NCBI GenBank assembly: GCA_934045905.1
Contig: OW203771.1
Coordinates: 22,328,069 to 22,392,068, forward strand
Length of the DNA: 64,000 nucleotides
Source of the DNA: Leuctra nigra
Lineage: Eukaryota > Arthropoda > Insecta > Plecoptera > Leuctridae
Direction: 5' to 3'
Shown: positions 21,537 to 33,863 of the stretch, piece after piece
How the letters are laid out: the number at the start of each line of letters is the position of its first letter
How positions within the stretch are numbered: the first letter of the stretch is position 1
Notes under the pieces: generated by a model
The model's database searches: none
What the model was told of the DNA's origin: nothing
The model's input: the letters and a program-made list of their open reading frames with translations, nothing else
Program-made: the position numbers and the translations under genes

Positions 21537-21690
21537 AGCTGGGTCCACATTGACCATTTTTGCGTTTATTTTCTATAAACCAATCACAAGTCTGCTGTGT
21601 GCAAATTCTGGACTTGTGATTGGCTATAAGAAAAATAAACGGAACATGTAAAAATCGGAAAAACGGTCTATGCAGATTGTGGACCCAGCT
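21537..21690. mobile_element. Fixed MITE, AGCTGGGTCCACA termini (unit C)
   Basis: Copy in unit C; differs from B at a few bases (CATTGACC and GCAGATTG variants in the arms). Confidence 0.7.
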
Positions 21691-21834
21691 CTGTCCTGTT
21701 ACCTCTAGTACTCGACTGTTGGAGCTCAGTTTGTAAGGCCGGGTTGTACAATGTCCTGATAAAGTTAGCAGCAGGATTTATCGGTTGAAACCTTGGCAAC
21801 AGCCAATGAAACACAGCCATCTAGATTTAACTTA

Positions 21835-22293
21835 TGTCGTTTTCGGCTGGCCGCACTGGGGTTGCACTGAGTTCTTGATCGTGACGTCATGTCGTAACCT
21901 GGTTTTGCCCTATTGCTGCCTAGTGCTGCCCCCAGTGCGGTCTCAGCCGAATACGAATGATATGTTTTGATTTTGTGTTTTGACACTGACAGCTATTTTC
22001 AAATGCCAACCGAAGAAATTGAGCTCCCGAGTGTTTTGAAGGAAAACCTCCAGTAACAACATCAATTTTGTTTTTCGTGCCGCCATTTTGTCGGAGTGCG
22101 GCGGAGTGGAGGGGGCAACTCTACCTAATATTTCCGAGCAAGAAATAGTGCACTGAGTGCGCACCCAGTGTGCACCACTTCCCAGTCGAATACGAAAACA
22201 TTGCCCAGAGCAATTGCACACTGCCAGTCGAACACGCCACTTGCACTCAGTGCAGCTCAACCAGCTGCCCAGTGCCGCCAGCCGAAAACGACA
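21835..22293. mobile_element. TTA-target MITE, TGTCGTTTTCGGCTGG ends (unit C)
   Basis: Same insertion as 13017-13475, at the same position in unit C. Confidence 0.82.
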
Positions 22294-22300
22294 TTACTTA

Positions 22301-24047
22301 TACCCTGTTCACACTGAGAATTCGATCATGATCCAGTCCAATTACAATCAAAATCAAATGGAGGCAAGATTCAAGTTAAACTTTATAATGCTTGTTACAT
22401 GCAATTAGAGCATGCATTTGTAAGTTTTCGTTACTAGGAAAACGCTCGGTGTAACGCGTTGATGAGCGAGCACCGACACGCACGACATCGCCAATCATAG
22501 CACGATCCATTCAATCAAAGATAACTAACTATACATTATTTATTACCAATTTTCCCTGCAACTTTTCATAAACACTCTGGAACAATTAAATAACATATTA
22601 TTGTACTGATATTTTTCCATCAATCTCTTTGGACAGATATTCAAACACTTAAAACAGCAATAAGTCTGTAAATTCTTGACCGATTGGGCTGGAAATGTGT
22701 AAAATATGATGTTATCTAGTCAAAACGTCGTTTTCATAACTGTGAAACACAATCCATATCGTAAAATAAATTATTTTAGATAAGGTATACCTATACCTAT
22801 GTATATGAAATACATACATTACATTTTGACTACATTATGTATTGCAATATGATCAACTAAGAAAAGAATCTGTCTTACTTGATATTGAGAATAGCCATCT
22901 ATAAACTTTGCTTTGCTACATAGAGCAACCCAGAATGCAGTGGAATTTCTGTTTTGAAATGTCATTTCTGACAGTTATTAAAACTGTCAATAAGTGCATC
23001 TATGTTCTTGACTGGTAGGGCTGAAAATTTGTAAAATAAGAGACAATGTTGGTCTGAACGACCATGCAAAATATGAGTTTGATTGATCAGATTAATCGAA
23101 GACCATTTGATAGGTCAAATGGTGGTGTGGCTATAGGCCGTTTTAAATTAAGTATACAAATGAAAAATATTGGTGCCAATCATAGCTAAGTTTTAAGTTG
23201 CCAATCCTTGCTAAGTTTTAAGTTGATCGATTAAACCTTTATGATTGAACGGTTCCTTGTTAATTTTCAAAAATCACAGGATCTCGTTCAAAAAATATAC
23301 CTGGGACCACTCATATGATATGATATTAGTGTGTACACAATATCAGATCAATCTGTTGAACGGTCAATATTAGTTTCATAGCGTTTAAAACTTTCTGCTC
23401 TAACAACCTTGCCTTGTAGATTCGAAGTCGCCGTGAATTTGACAGCCAACACGCAAAAAGTCCCTAAAATGACAAAAACTTTTGAAAATAACGACATATT
23501 AGAGTGAAAATTGGCAAAAATACCTTAAATGTTGGTACCAATGACCATGCGAAGTTTTTAGTTGGTCGGTCAATCGGTTCCAGTTTAAATTTCAAAAATC
23601 ACAGGAAAAATGGTTTCAAATTTGAACCAATTGGAGGATATGGCTGAATTTTTTTTTGATTGGGTACAATGTTGGTTGCAATGACTTTGCTAAATTTCAA
23701 ATTGATCGAACCAACCAATCGAAAGATAATTTTTATAAAATTTGAACCAATCACAGGATATTGTTCAGAAAAGATCCCAGGGATCGCATAGAATACGTTA
23801 GTATGTGTACAAAATTTCAGATCGATTGGTTGTGCGGTTTGACCTGGGCAGTGCAGGCAAAAAAAAAAAAAAACACACAGAGAAAGTGCCATAAGAGTAC
23901 CGTGGTGACGCTCGCTGCGCTCGCTCAATTAAAATTCATGCTTTCTTTTGTTTGACCATGAGTTCGATCATGATTCAGAATTCGATTGCGTTCTTACAAC
24001 TCAATTGAGATTTGGATCATGATCGAATCCTCAGTGTGAACAGGGTA
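22301..24047. mobile_element. TTA-target MITE interrupted by Helitron-like element (unit C)
   Basis: Same element as 13483-13734 with a 1495 bp insertion in its middle (22434-23928). Outer TTA copies at 22298-22300 and 24048-24050. Confidence 0.8.
22434..23928 (-). mobile_element. Helitron-like insertion (unit C)
   Basis: The empty version (units B, F) reads GTTTTCGTTATTAAAATTC; here 1495 bp sit between TTA and TTA with no extra duplication. On the minus strand it ends ...GAGCGTTTTCCTAG, with CGCTC/GAGCG able to form a hairpin before CTAG, and is followed by T. A CTAG end, nearby hairpin and lack of duplication fit Helitrons; the other end (TTGAGCGAGCG) does not start with TC, so the call is tentative. 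The interior repeats phrases such as GGTNCCAATGACNATGCNAA and AAAATCACAGGAT. An A run of 15 (near 23860) precedes ACACACAGAGAAAGTGCC. Confidence 0.42.
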
Positions 24048-24449
24048 TTATCGGGACATTGTACAGCTGGACCTTAGAGTTTCTCTGGAAGTATGTTCAC
24101 GTGATCAGTCCGATGGCATTTTATTCCCTTTTTCACTATATTTAATTCATGCCTTGTTACTCATAGTTTACCAACCTATTAAACCCATTAGGCATTAAGT
24201 ATCGTATCCCCTATCAAACACTTTAGTCGGTAATTTGTGAAGGGTTGGTGCATTAATTTACAGCAAAACTATGCTGTCGTCAATGATCATTTTTTACATC
24301 CCCAACCCGTGGTACAAATAAATTTGTAAAAAAATGTTTGTGATTTTGTCGATCTATAAGCATTTCCCTACTTAATCATTTACAAACAAATAATGAACTG
24401 AAAATGTATACACAGTGAAGGGATCAAAATTAGTATAGTTATTACTTAT

Positions 24450-24556
24450 TTTATAACGTCAACAAGGCCAAAGATCTGTACAGTGAAGAAAAAAGATTTG
24501 GAGTGAATCGACAAGTGGTTGAATTTTGCCAACGTTGCAAACAGGTGAAACTGCAA
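24450..24556 (+). CDS. Candidate internal exon, KDLYSEEKRFG block (unit C)
   Basis: Same variant pattern as units B and F (GCC, CGT, Lys codon). Frame intact. Confidence 0.33.
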
Positions 24557-25719
24557 GTAGGTATTACTTAATTTTATTCAACAAGTGTTAAGATTAACAA
24601 TACATTGACTATTACGAACCCATTATTGTATCAGATCATTGTTGTTCTAGTTGCCATGATTGTCAACAATGTGTTCAAATTACATTCATTCAGATTTGAG
24701 AAAATTGATTTCTAGTTGATAATTAATTCTGTAAAACTAACATCTTCTAAAGTTCCAGTTTACTTGATGAATAAGTTCAAACATCCGAGTGAAAAGTATT
24801 TCTAACTTGACATATCACCAAAGCCAACACATCCAGGAATCAAATTAATTCCATCTCTTATATTTCTGACAACTCAGGAGCAGTCAAGAAGTTAATGAAG
24901 TCCCTCTTCTAGAATACTACAGTGATGAGTTGACAAGACACATTCATTGATGATTGAGGAAAATGCTGTGAAGACCCAAGACAAGAATAGAAGCAACTGA
25001 CTTTCAATATTACATAGACATCGAAGAAGACGTTACAATTACTCATTACATGTAGAATTTAACAAGTACAGCTCACAACTCCCAAGTTATTGTGTTAGTT
25101 GTATGTAGGAACTGCTCCAGCATTAACGTTGCGTTTCCTTTAAACTTTGCAAAAACTTTGCAATTAGTATTGCCCAGCACTTATGACATATCAGATTTGT
25201 CAGGATTGATATCTAACCGTATCTTCACAGATTGTTTGCTTCTTGCAGATTACGTTAAGTCTACGAGACCACGTAATTCAATGTCCAAATGACATCAACT
25301 GGGCAAAGCAACACCGGCACTCATTCTAACTCATTCATAACTAAACCTTCTCTACACACTCAAGGAAAGAACGACTAGCCCAAACCATTGCCATTAATAA
25401 AGAATCATACGTTAGAGAGCAAGCTGTGAAACATTACCGTGAGTACATGAACACAGAATCATTGTCATATTTTTTTAATAGATTTAACATTTTAATTTAT
25501 TTACGTACCTCTAATTGATATTATATTAGATTTATATTTTAATATTGAATGTAACACACCTATTGGCATGTATTTTTTTCGTTCTTCTGTGAATTTGCAA
25601 CTAAATATATTGCAAGAAATGTGACAATTACCGAGTGATGATAATTGATTCTATTGATGCATCAATTGCATCAATCAACAATCATCTTTTGCAATTGATC
25701 ACAATCATAATAATTTTTT

Positions 25720-26691
25720 ATCAGCTTTCTCATAATCATTTCCAAAACAGCGCCAATAATATCCAACAAATAACTTGCCTACGTTTCTAAACATAATATT
25801 TATCAACAGGACTCCAGTTAAAGAAGAAAATATTAGACCATCGTCAATCACACATGCAACAGGTCTTCACGCATTTTACACACTTTTAGTTTCAACTGAT
25901 ATGCCGAGTATCTGTGTGCAAATGATTGAACTACATCCAACTGAATAACCGTTGGGAAGAAGCTGGCGACACTCATCAGTAGGTAAGTCAATGGGGTTAG
26001 CAAATATAAATGGCCAGTTTGGGTCTGTTTGCCTGTCACCACTTTTCAGCACTTTCTCCACCAAAATGGTAAAGCAGTTCAAAACTGCAATATATTGTGA
26101 TCTGCTTTGCCATTTAGGTGTGAGATGGAGGTGATAAGTGGTGACAGGTGAACACTGAAAAGACAGATACATAATAAGTTAGACATCGCCACAAAACAAA
26201 CTTCCACATCAGATGATAATTCATGGCTTAATGTTACACGGACATATGCAGCAGAATACTTCCAGTTGTGCTCTTTTGTCCGTCACCGATCTTCTTGAAG
26301 TAGGTAGCAACCTTCCGCGAATAGCTGTTCTTCATAACAGTCCAATCTGCTCTGGATATAAATAGATATCGATAATATATATATAATTAATATTGAAAAA
26401 CTATTGTGGGTGAAAGATCATCTGTGTTCAATTGAATGCAACTGTTTAGTTTGGGACGCTGCTTGCTGCCGCTTATGTCACATTGTCATGGACATTGATT
26501 TGAGGCGCTTCTCACTGACCACTGGATGATCCAGAAGGTGGAGTCTCTGTACAGTGAGTAATAACTAGCCATTACTAGTTTACGTCTTTACATTACTATG
26601 TACTCACTACAACAAAACCTTTCTTCCACTTCCAGCTAGAGTAATACGTAACATTGTTGGTAACCTGAGCAGCCCCACTCGAGATCGACAT
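25720..26691 (-). pseudogene. Minus-strand Cys-rich gene candidate (unit C copy)
   Basis: Exon 1 (26691 downwards) has the ATG and an open frame to GTT GTA|GTGAGT. Exon 2 reads SRLDCYEEQLFAEGCYLLQE. From about 25718 to 26318 the sequence is the same by eye as unit A 3917-4517, including the one-base loss that ends the distal frame at ...VETKSV (25876). Confidence 0.35.
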
Positions 26692-26751
26692 ACTAATGTT
26701 TTTGTTTTGAGTTCTAGGGCGAGGGGTGAACAACTAAAAATATCAGTGTAC

Positions 26752-28073
26752 ACTTTGAAAAAAAACAGAAAGAAAAAAAATCAAAATAAAAATAAAAAAA
26801 AATCATACAAAATCAATAACCAAAATCAAAAAAAATCAAAAAAATTACGCAACAAAGGCAAAGGCACTAAAAAAAATTACAAAAAATCACGTAAAATAGT
26901 GAAAAATCAAAAAACTATTAAAAAAGGAAATAAAATCAAAAAAGAAAAAAAGAAAAAAAAGAAAGAAGAAATTTTAAAAAAGGAACCAAAAAATACAAAA
27001 AATACATGTAAAATATTGCCAAAATCAAAAAAAAAAAGTATCAATGCTAAAAAATAAAAAAGGCACTACAAAAAACAAAAAGATTACAAAAAATAAACGT
27101 AAAATATTGGAAAAATTAAAAATCAATAAAAACAAATAACAAAAGAAAAAGAAAAAGAGAAAAAATAAATAAAAAAAATAAAAAAGAACGTTAACAAAAA
27201 ATTACTAACAAAAAATACAAAAAATCCCGTAAAATATTAGAAAAAACAAAATATTATAAAAAAAATAAAAGAAATCAATAACAAAAAGAAAAAAAGAAAA
27301 AGAAACAAAAAAATAAAAAAGAAATAGAAAAAAAGAAACAATAAAAACAAGGAAAGAAAAAAGAAAAAGAAAAAAAGAAACCAACAAAAATACAAAAAAT
27401 ACACGTAAAATATTGCAAAAATCAAAAAATTGTAAAAAAATCAATCAAAAAAATATCAAAATGAAAAATAATAAAAAAAAGGCACTACAAAAAACAAAAA
27501 GAAAACAAAAAATAAACCTAAAATATTGGAAAGATAAAAAAAATGATAAAAAGAAATAACAAAAAATTGAAAGAAAACAAAAAAATCAAAAATTTAAATG
27601 TAAAAAAAAATCACTAAAATACATTACAAAAAAATCACGTAAAATATTAGAAAATCAAAAAATCTTTAAAAAAGAAAAGAATATCAAAAACAAAAATTAA
27701 AAATTAAAAAAAAAAGAAAATCAAAAAAAGAACCAAAAAACATACAAAAAAATATACAAAAAAATCAAAAAAACATAAAAAAAACCAATGCAAAAAATGT
27801 AAAAAAGAGAAAAAAAAGGCACTACCAAAACAAAAAGATTACAAAAATAAACGTAAAATATTGGAAAAATCGAAAAATTATAAAAATCAATGACAAAAAA
27901 AGAAAAAGGACAAAAAATCAAAAAGAATTTTTAAAAAATCACATAAAATATTGGAAAAATCAAAAAAATTAAAAAAAAGGAAGAAAAATCAATAACAAAA
28001 ATCAAAAAAGAAAAAAGGAAAAGAAGAAGAAAAAAGAAACCAAAAAATTTAAAAAATCATTAAATCCAAAAAA
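26752..28073. repeat. A-rich strand-asymmetric tract (unit C)
   Basis: Homologous tract; a 116-codon Lys-rich plus-strand frame at 26707-27057 is an artefact of composition. Confidence 0.85.
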
Positions 28074-28162
28074 TCAGTTGTCATTAAAGCGTTCAGTTGT
28101 TAACCCCTCGTTCTAGTTAATCGTTCTGTTAATCATTCCATAGTACCACGACACGACAGGAC

Positions 28163-28647
28163 ATGAAACACGCTTCTAGACGAGATGAATCTTCACGCAG
28201 CAATGTCTTTGTCATTCGTGCAACTGTTTTCAATCTGTCACCATCGTGTTCAAACAAGCAACACACAACGTCACCGATGGTCTCGAGTGAACACATTGAC
28301 TTGGATAATCACAAAGAGTCGACACGGAGCTGTGTTAAAGGGTAAGTTCAACTGAATAGTTCGATGTAAATGTAAACGCTGGGAAATACATCCTTTTCCA
28401 ACTATGACATTAGATATGTTAACAATTCTTTAATGTTGATGAGCTGTACTTTATTATAACTACGAAATTGTGTTTCCTGCGAGTGTTGATTGTATAATGT
28501 TTGTCCGATTACAACCTGATATTAAATGTACTTGTGACCTTGTTCAATAAATGATTAATTTACATTTCCATGTTCACAATGTCTTCTTAATTATTTAGGA
28601 CGTACTTTAGAAGCAGAAGGCCCGAAGTCCATTTCTACGATTCTTGA
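28163..28647 (+). CDS. Two-exon gene candidate (unit C)
   Basis: Exon 1 28163-28341 and exon 2 28599-28647 join in phase (AAA GG|G ACG TAC) to give 75 residues. The protein begins MKHASRRDESSRSNVFVIRA, contains SSEHIDLDNHKESTRSCVK before the junction, and ends RSRRPEVHFYDS then TGA. The intron is 257 bp with GTAAGT and TTATTTAG and itself contains AATAAA (near 28548), so a shorter transcript ending in the intron is possible. The gene starts about 80 bases from the A-rich tract, which it shares as an upstream region with the divergent minus-strand candidate. No family recognised. Confidence 0.42.
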
Positions 28648-29470
28648 AGTGATATAAAAAACAAGCACCATTCAGTCTTATTTGTAACAGTGACTCCAGT
28701 CTTTTCGACAGAGATACTTAATATAACTGTATTTGCTGACTTTGGTCAAATTTTAATTTACAATTGATAAAGCTTGATAACATGAATACATCCAAAAGTG
28801 TGCAGACAAAATCGAGAAAGACTAGGAGACTTCTGCTATTAATCAAAGGACATACAGACCTAAATGAGTTACAAAAAGCAGTTCTTCCATGAACGCAATT
28901 CACCGTGATTTCCCGACGACATGATGCCAAGATTCAAGATATCATTGGCTGTACAGCCAACATAATATAGCTAATTTGCGTAAACTTGGCTTTAGTCACT
29001 CCAGAAATGACATCACAATCCTGATTCTCATTACATGCCATTTTTTCTGGCAAAATGTCCCATTGATATTGATTTTTATTAATGAAAATTTCCCGTTTCT
29101 CAAGTGATAAAAGTCTTTGTGATTACTATTATTTGTGTTGTTATTTATGAATGTACGGTCATAAAATTAGCGGAGAATTCCCTATTGACAAATATTTCCA
29201 AACACGCATAAAATATCCATAAAATGTCAATAACTTTTGTAGTTATCAACAGTTTATTTTGTCTGAAAATTTACAAAAACATCCCATGTAGGTCCCGATG
29301 ACGAAGCAAATGTGAAGTAAATCGGTCAAACGGTTCCAGTTCTAATTTTCAAAAAATCACAGGATTCTGTTCAAAAACTCTACACGAGACCACTCTTATG
29401 ACATTAGTGTGGGTTGGCAATGGCATTGCATACAATAACACAAAACCAAACAAAAAAACATTTGTTTTTA

Positions 29471-29645
29471 CAGTCTGTTTTTTTACTGTATGAACTCTCA
29501 CCAGATGGAGCCACAGTCAGTTGTTCTGCTAGGCCGAGAAAGACTTCATTGCGCGCTCACCTTGCAATGCTGTCTTTCTCGGCCTTACAGAACAACTGAC
29601 GTTGTCTCGGTCTGTAGAGAGTTCAAGCATAGGGAAAACAAACTG
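29471..29645 (-). mobile_element. CAGT-ended TA-target MITE, opposite orientation (unit C)
   Basis: Same element as in B but reverse-complemented and in different flanking sequence. Bounded by TA at 29469-29470 and 29646-29647. Confidence 0.75.
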
Positions 29646-29800
29646 TATGTCTCACTTTCATGGTTTGAGATTAGGTAAGTTTTATGTTTTTTTCATAACA
29701 ATCGACCTAAACTGCAATAAGCATTCAATTGTTCTGTTAATATTTGATCATTATGCATAATATTAATAATGATTAAATATTACAAAGTTATGTTGTCTGT

Positions 29801-32750
29801 TGACCCGTTCCATTTAAAAACGACCAAATTCCGAAAAAATCGTTGCGGCATGATTTTAGATTATTTTCAAAATTCGATATGTTGTAACTTGATACTAGTT
29901 GAGTTCAAATTAATTTTTTCACATTTTTTTTTTTTTTTTTTTCACATTTTTTGCACTGTTTTTGACGCTCGATTTATTACTGAAGGGTTGAAAAATACAA
30001 GCCAATTATTTTTGTGGTTCTTCTAGGTATATATGGCATAGATGTTAACCTTAGTTTGTTTAGTTATTTTTATGCCTTCGAACATAAAAAAATTCTTGAA
30101 AAATTGCAATATGGTCAAATTTGTACTTTTCAACCCCATGTTTCCCCAAGAGGTCACAGTGCCAAAAAATTGAGTTCGTGCGCGATTAGTAGCTCATATA
30201 TAGGTATTAAATCCCTGAAAGTTTCGTTTTGTATTTCCGCTTTATGTAGAAATGGCAAGCATTTTAGTGTAGCGTTTAAAATAAAAATTAATGCAAAAAT
30301 AATTATCAATGTTACTGTAACTTCTATGCCAAGTTAATATACAAAACAAAACTTTCGGTAATTACTAACCTTATATACGTGAATGTTAACGCATCTCTTT
30401 CCAGAATATATGTGGTACCCCTTTTCCGTACTTAGACCTCAAAAAATATGTAAAATATTAATTTTTTCCCCAAATTTGACTCAAGTACAGTATCGTAACT
30501 TCTATACCAAGTCAATATACAAAACAAAACTTTCAGTAATTATCAACCTTATATTCGCCAATCTTAGTGTATATTTTACCAGATTATACGAGGTTCCCCT
30601 TTTCCGTACTATGACCTTGAAAATGGGAAAAAATTGAATTCCCAAAGATTTGGATATTTTTTTAGCTAGGTTAATGGAATAATTTTAAATGTTTATCAGC
30701 TAATTATTATACCACTTGGTATGTTGTTCATACACAATTTTTTTTTTAAATTAACTTTGAACGAAAAAAATTGGCTCAAAATTGGCAATAAACGATTTCC
30801 CGCCGAAATGTGCACTCCAAATTTGCACAGTTAGAGTTGCCCAAATCAAATGTTGAATTTTTTTATTGAATGATGAACATTTTCTGAATCTAACAACGGT
30901 GGTTGAACTCAATTATCTTTGTTATTGGTACAAAGGCAAGACGTGTCGTATACCCTTATTTTGCTTGTTCTCCAAACCTCTAAGGCCCTTAGGCCGTATC
31001 TTCTGAACGACAAAAGTAAAAAATATGCAAAAAAAAACGTTTTTACATTCATAAGTATATATGTTTTTGTGAGCAAAGTTAGAAAATTGTATTAAATAGT
31101 GCCGCAACCACTTTTTTTAAATAGTCGATTTTTTTACTGGTGGAATCAGCCTAGATAGAAACTTTGAATATACCTATGATCATATTGGTACTTTCAAACC
31201 CAATTTATTATGACGTGAGCAAATAAAAACTATATTTGAGACTAATATATTGATTTTAAATCCCTGTGATTTTTTTAATGTTGTTCGACTCTCGTGCAAT
31301 ATTGTTTTTGGAATACGCATACAACAATAAAATGGTACCTACTACACATCGCGTAATCTTTCCCTTATACTGAATTAAGTCGTACATACATTGAGATTTT
31401 TGGAAATATAATGCAAATTTAAAATAAATTACATTTGCTAATTCGTTATCTAATAAGCAGAAACATTGGGTAAAAATTTTTACTAGATATTTCGAAATTT
31501 GGATTGCGCCCATTTTATAGTGACTTAGTTTAAGAAGAACCGATATCGAAATTGTATTCAATGTGGAGAATACTTTTTAGTGCAACTGGTTGATATAAAT
31601 AAGCTCAAAAAGGAAGAAGAATGCTCAACATTGTGTATAATATACTTTGGATCCCAACAATCTTCACATCACATCGTGTCTAAAATTAATTGTATCTACA
31701 TTTCACAAAAATAATTTCTAGAAAGTCCAAAAACATGACGAAACTCAAAGGAATTTCAAATCAATATATTAGTTATACTAATATAGTTTGTTTTGTGTCC
31801 ACGTCAGAATAAATTGGGTGTGAAAGTACCAATATGAACATACGAGTATAATTATGCAAAGTGTTTATCTCTATTATAAAAAATAGTCGCATTTTAAAAA
31901 TACTTGCAATTTCAAGATACAGCCGAAATACAAAACGAAACTCACAGCTATTGAATATCAATAGTTCAATCAATAGGTAACAGATCATAAACTCAAAATT
32001 TAGTTTTCCTGACCATAGAGAAAATTGGGATCAAGTGATCCAATGCAAATTTAGCATTATTTTTATTTTAAACACAACACTAAAATGCTTGCCATTTCTA
32101 CATAAAGCGGAAATACAAAACGAAACTTTCAGGGATTTAATACCTGTATATGAGCTACTAATCGCGCACAAACTCAATTTTTTGGCACTGTGCCCTCTTG
32201 GGGAAACATGGGGTTGAAAAGTACAAATTTGACCATATTGCAATTTTTCAAAATTTTTTTTATGTTTGAAGGCATAAAAATAACTAAACAAACTAAGGTT
32301 AACATCTATGCCATATATACCTAGAAGAACCACAAAAATAATTGGCTTGTATTTTTCAACCCTTCAGTAATAAATCGAGCTTAAAAAACAGTGCAAATTG
32401 GAAAAATTAACTCAATATTCAAACCCTGATTTGAAGGTCACGCAGAGGGTGTACGACGAACATTATGAGAATCAAAATGATAGACGGGGATGTGCTGAAG
32501 AGAACTACGTTTACTGGAATCCGCTATCTTGATTCATTTGGAAATTACATTGACTTTTGCAAGAGCTTAGACGAGCTATTTTTACCACTCAGGCCAATGT
32601 TCAAGGTCATGTAACTTGAGAAGGGTGAATTTGAAAAATGTGAAAAAATTAATTTGAGCTCAACTTGTATCAAGTTACAACATATCAAATTCCTAAAATT
32701 ATCAAAAATCATGCCGCAACGACCTTTGGTCGTTTTTCCCTGGAACGACC
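29801..32750. mobile_element. 2.95 kb foldback element (unit C only)
   Basis: Unit E reads GTTGTCTGTTTCCATATTTG across this site; unit C has 2950 bp between two CTGT copies (29797-29800, 32751-32754). The left end (TGACCCGTTCCATTTAAAAA) and the right end, read in reverse, match, and matching resumes over several hundred bases. Frames at 30014-30337 (plus) and 32031-32333 (minus) encode almost the same 100 residues (MVLLGIYGIDVNLSLFSYFY...), which shows the arms directly but is probably not a gene. A further inverted pair lies inside (about 31170-31260 and 31760-31850). No transposase motif seen. Confidence 0.75.
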
Positions 32751-33020
32751 CTGTTTCCATATTTGCTTCAATTCTAGTGTCTATTCATCTCAAATTGTCC
32801 AATTGCAGTTGGGAAAATAGAACCGGTTCTAAACCAAGAATTGTCAAGATTTGGATTTTTCTTGTCTATCACACTAGCCAAATTGCATAATTTCAGTCTT
32901 TAAGACTCAAATTGTCCAATTTCAATTGTATACCCACTTTAGGAAACGAAGTGAAATCGCGAATAGAGGGTGTAAACAATTATGTTAAAATTCTCTTAGT
33001 ATCTACTCTTATAATATACA

Positions 33021-33104
33021 AGCCAAACGACACGAACGTGCGTCGGGAGTTCGACCGCGCTCGAGAGCGAGGCTCGGGCGGCCGCCAAAATTCTCTGCGC
33101 GTAG
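33021..33104. other. CpG-dense 84 bp segment (unit C)
   Basis: Contains GTCGGGAGTTCGACCGCGC, GAGGCTCGGGCGGCCGCC and CTGCGCG in an otherwise AT-rich region. Units A, B and D lack it, joining TATAAAATACAGGGG to AGGTAGTTG. It may be the remnant of an inserted element or a small regulatory island. Confidence 0.5.
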
Positions 33105-33863
33105 GTAAAGTTGAAATAAACAAAACATTTAAATGGTGTTTAAACCTTAGATCATTATTTAACACAGTACTAACACCCCAAACAGCATGTTGTGAATTGA
33201 CTATGAAAGATTTTTCTTATACTTTTGCAATACTGTGGCAAAATCGTACTTTGGAAATTTGAATGAACGGGAGTCTTGATGGATGAGCATAACCTAGAGT
33301 TTATTTTCATGAAAAGCCAGGCTGTCTATAGAAGGTATCCAGTGCCTTCATACTGCCTTGAGCACTCCAGTGTTGCCATAGGTAATTAGCCTTTTTCGCA
33401 ATTCAAATAGAATCGGCTATAAGGTGACTTTTTGGTAAAAAACAACACAGAAAAAAGATATTCGTGCAATAAGAATAATGACAATGTCCTCAAATAATCC
33501 TGTCTTACTACGTACGAAATTAATTGCTCTGGAGTAGCATTAAGTTCCAAACAAATATTCTCAAGCAAATTTGCAAGATTCATAAACTATATTTACTTGG
33601 TAAATGCTCTATGCAACGCATTGGTAAGTGAGCATCCGTATGTGCAACACCACAAACAGAAATTCCCTTACACAAAATAAACAGACAAGCCAATTAAAAC
33701 AAGTTCAAAGCAATCAAAAAAACTACAAAAAAAAATCAAACTAAATTTAAAAAATAACTAAGGCTTTTAGTTGCAAACTGAATACATAATACACTCTGGA
33801 GAGACAAAACTCAACCATTTTACAAATAATCAAAGTGCTTAAATCAATAACACATTCAATTCT

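Noticed and set aside
23599..23928. 109-residue minus-strand frame in the Helitron-like insert (also 38648-38929 and 50827-51108)
   Set aside because: Includes a Phe run from the A tract and internal phrase repeats; no Rep or helicase motif.
30014..30337. 107-residue frame in the foldback element, mirrored at 32031-32333
   Set aside because: No recognisable motif; present because the two arms are inverted copies, with the frame differing at the ends. Noted as evidence for the arms, not as a gene.
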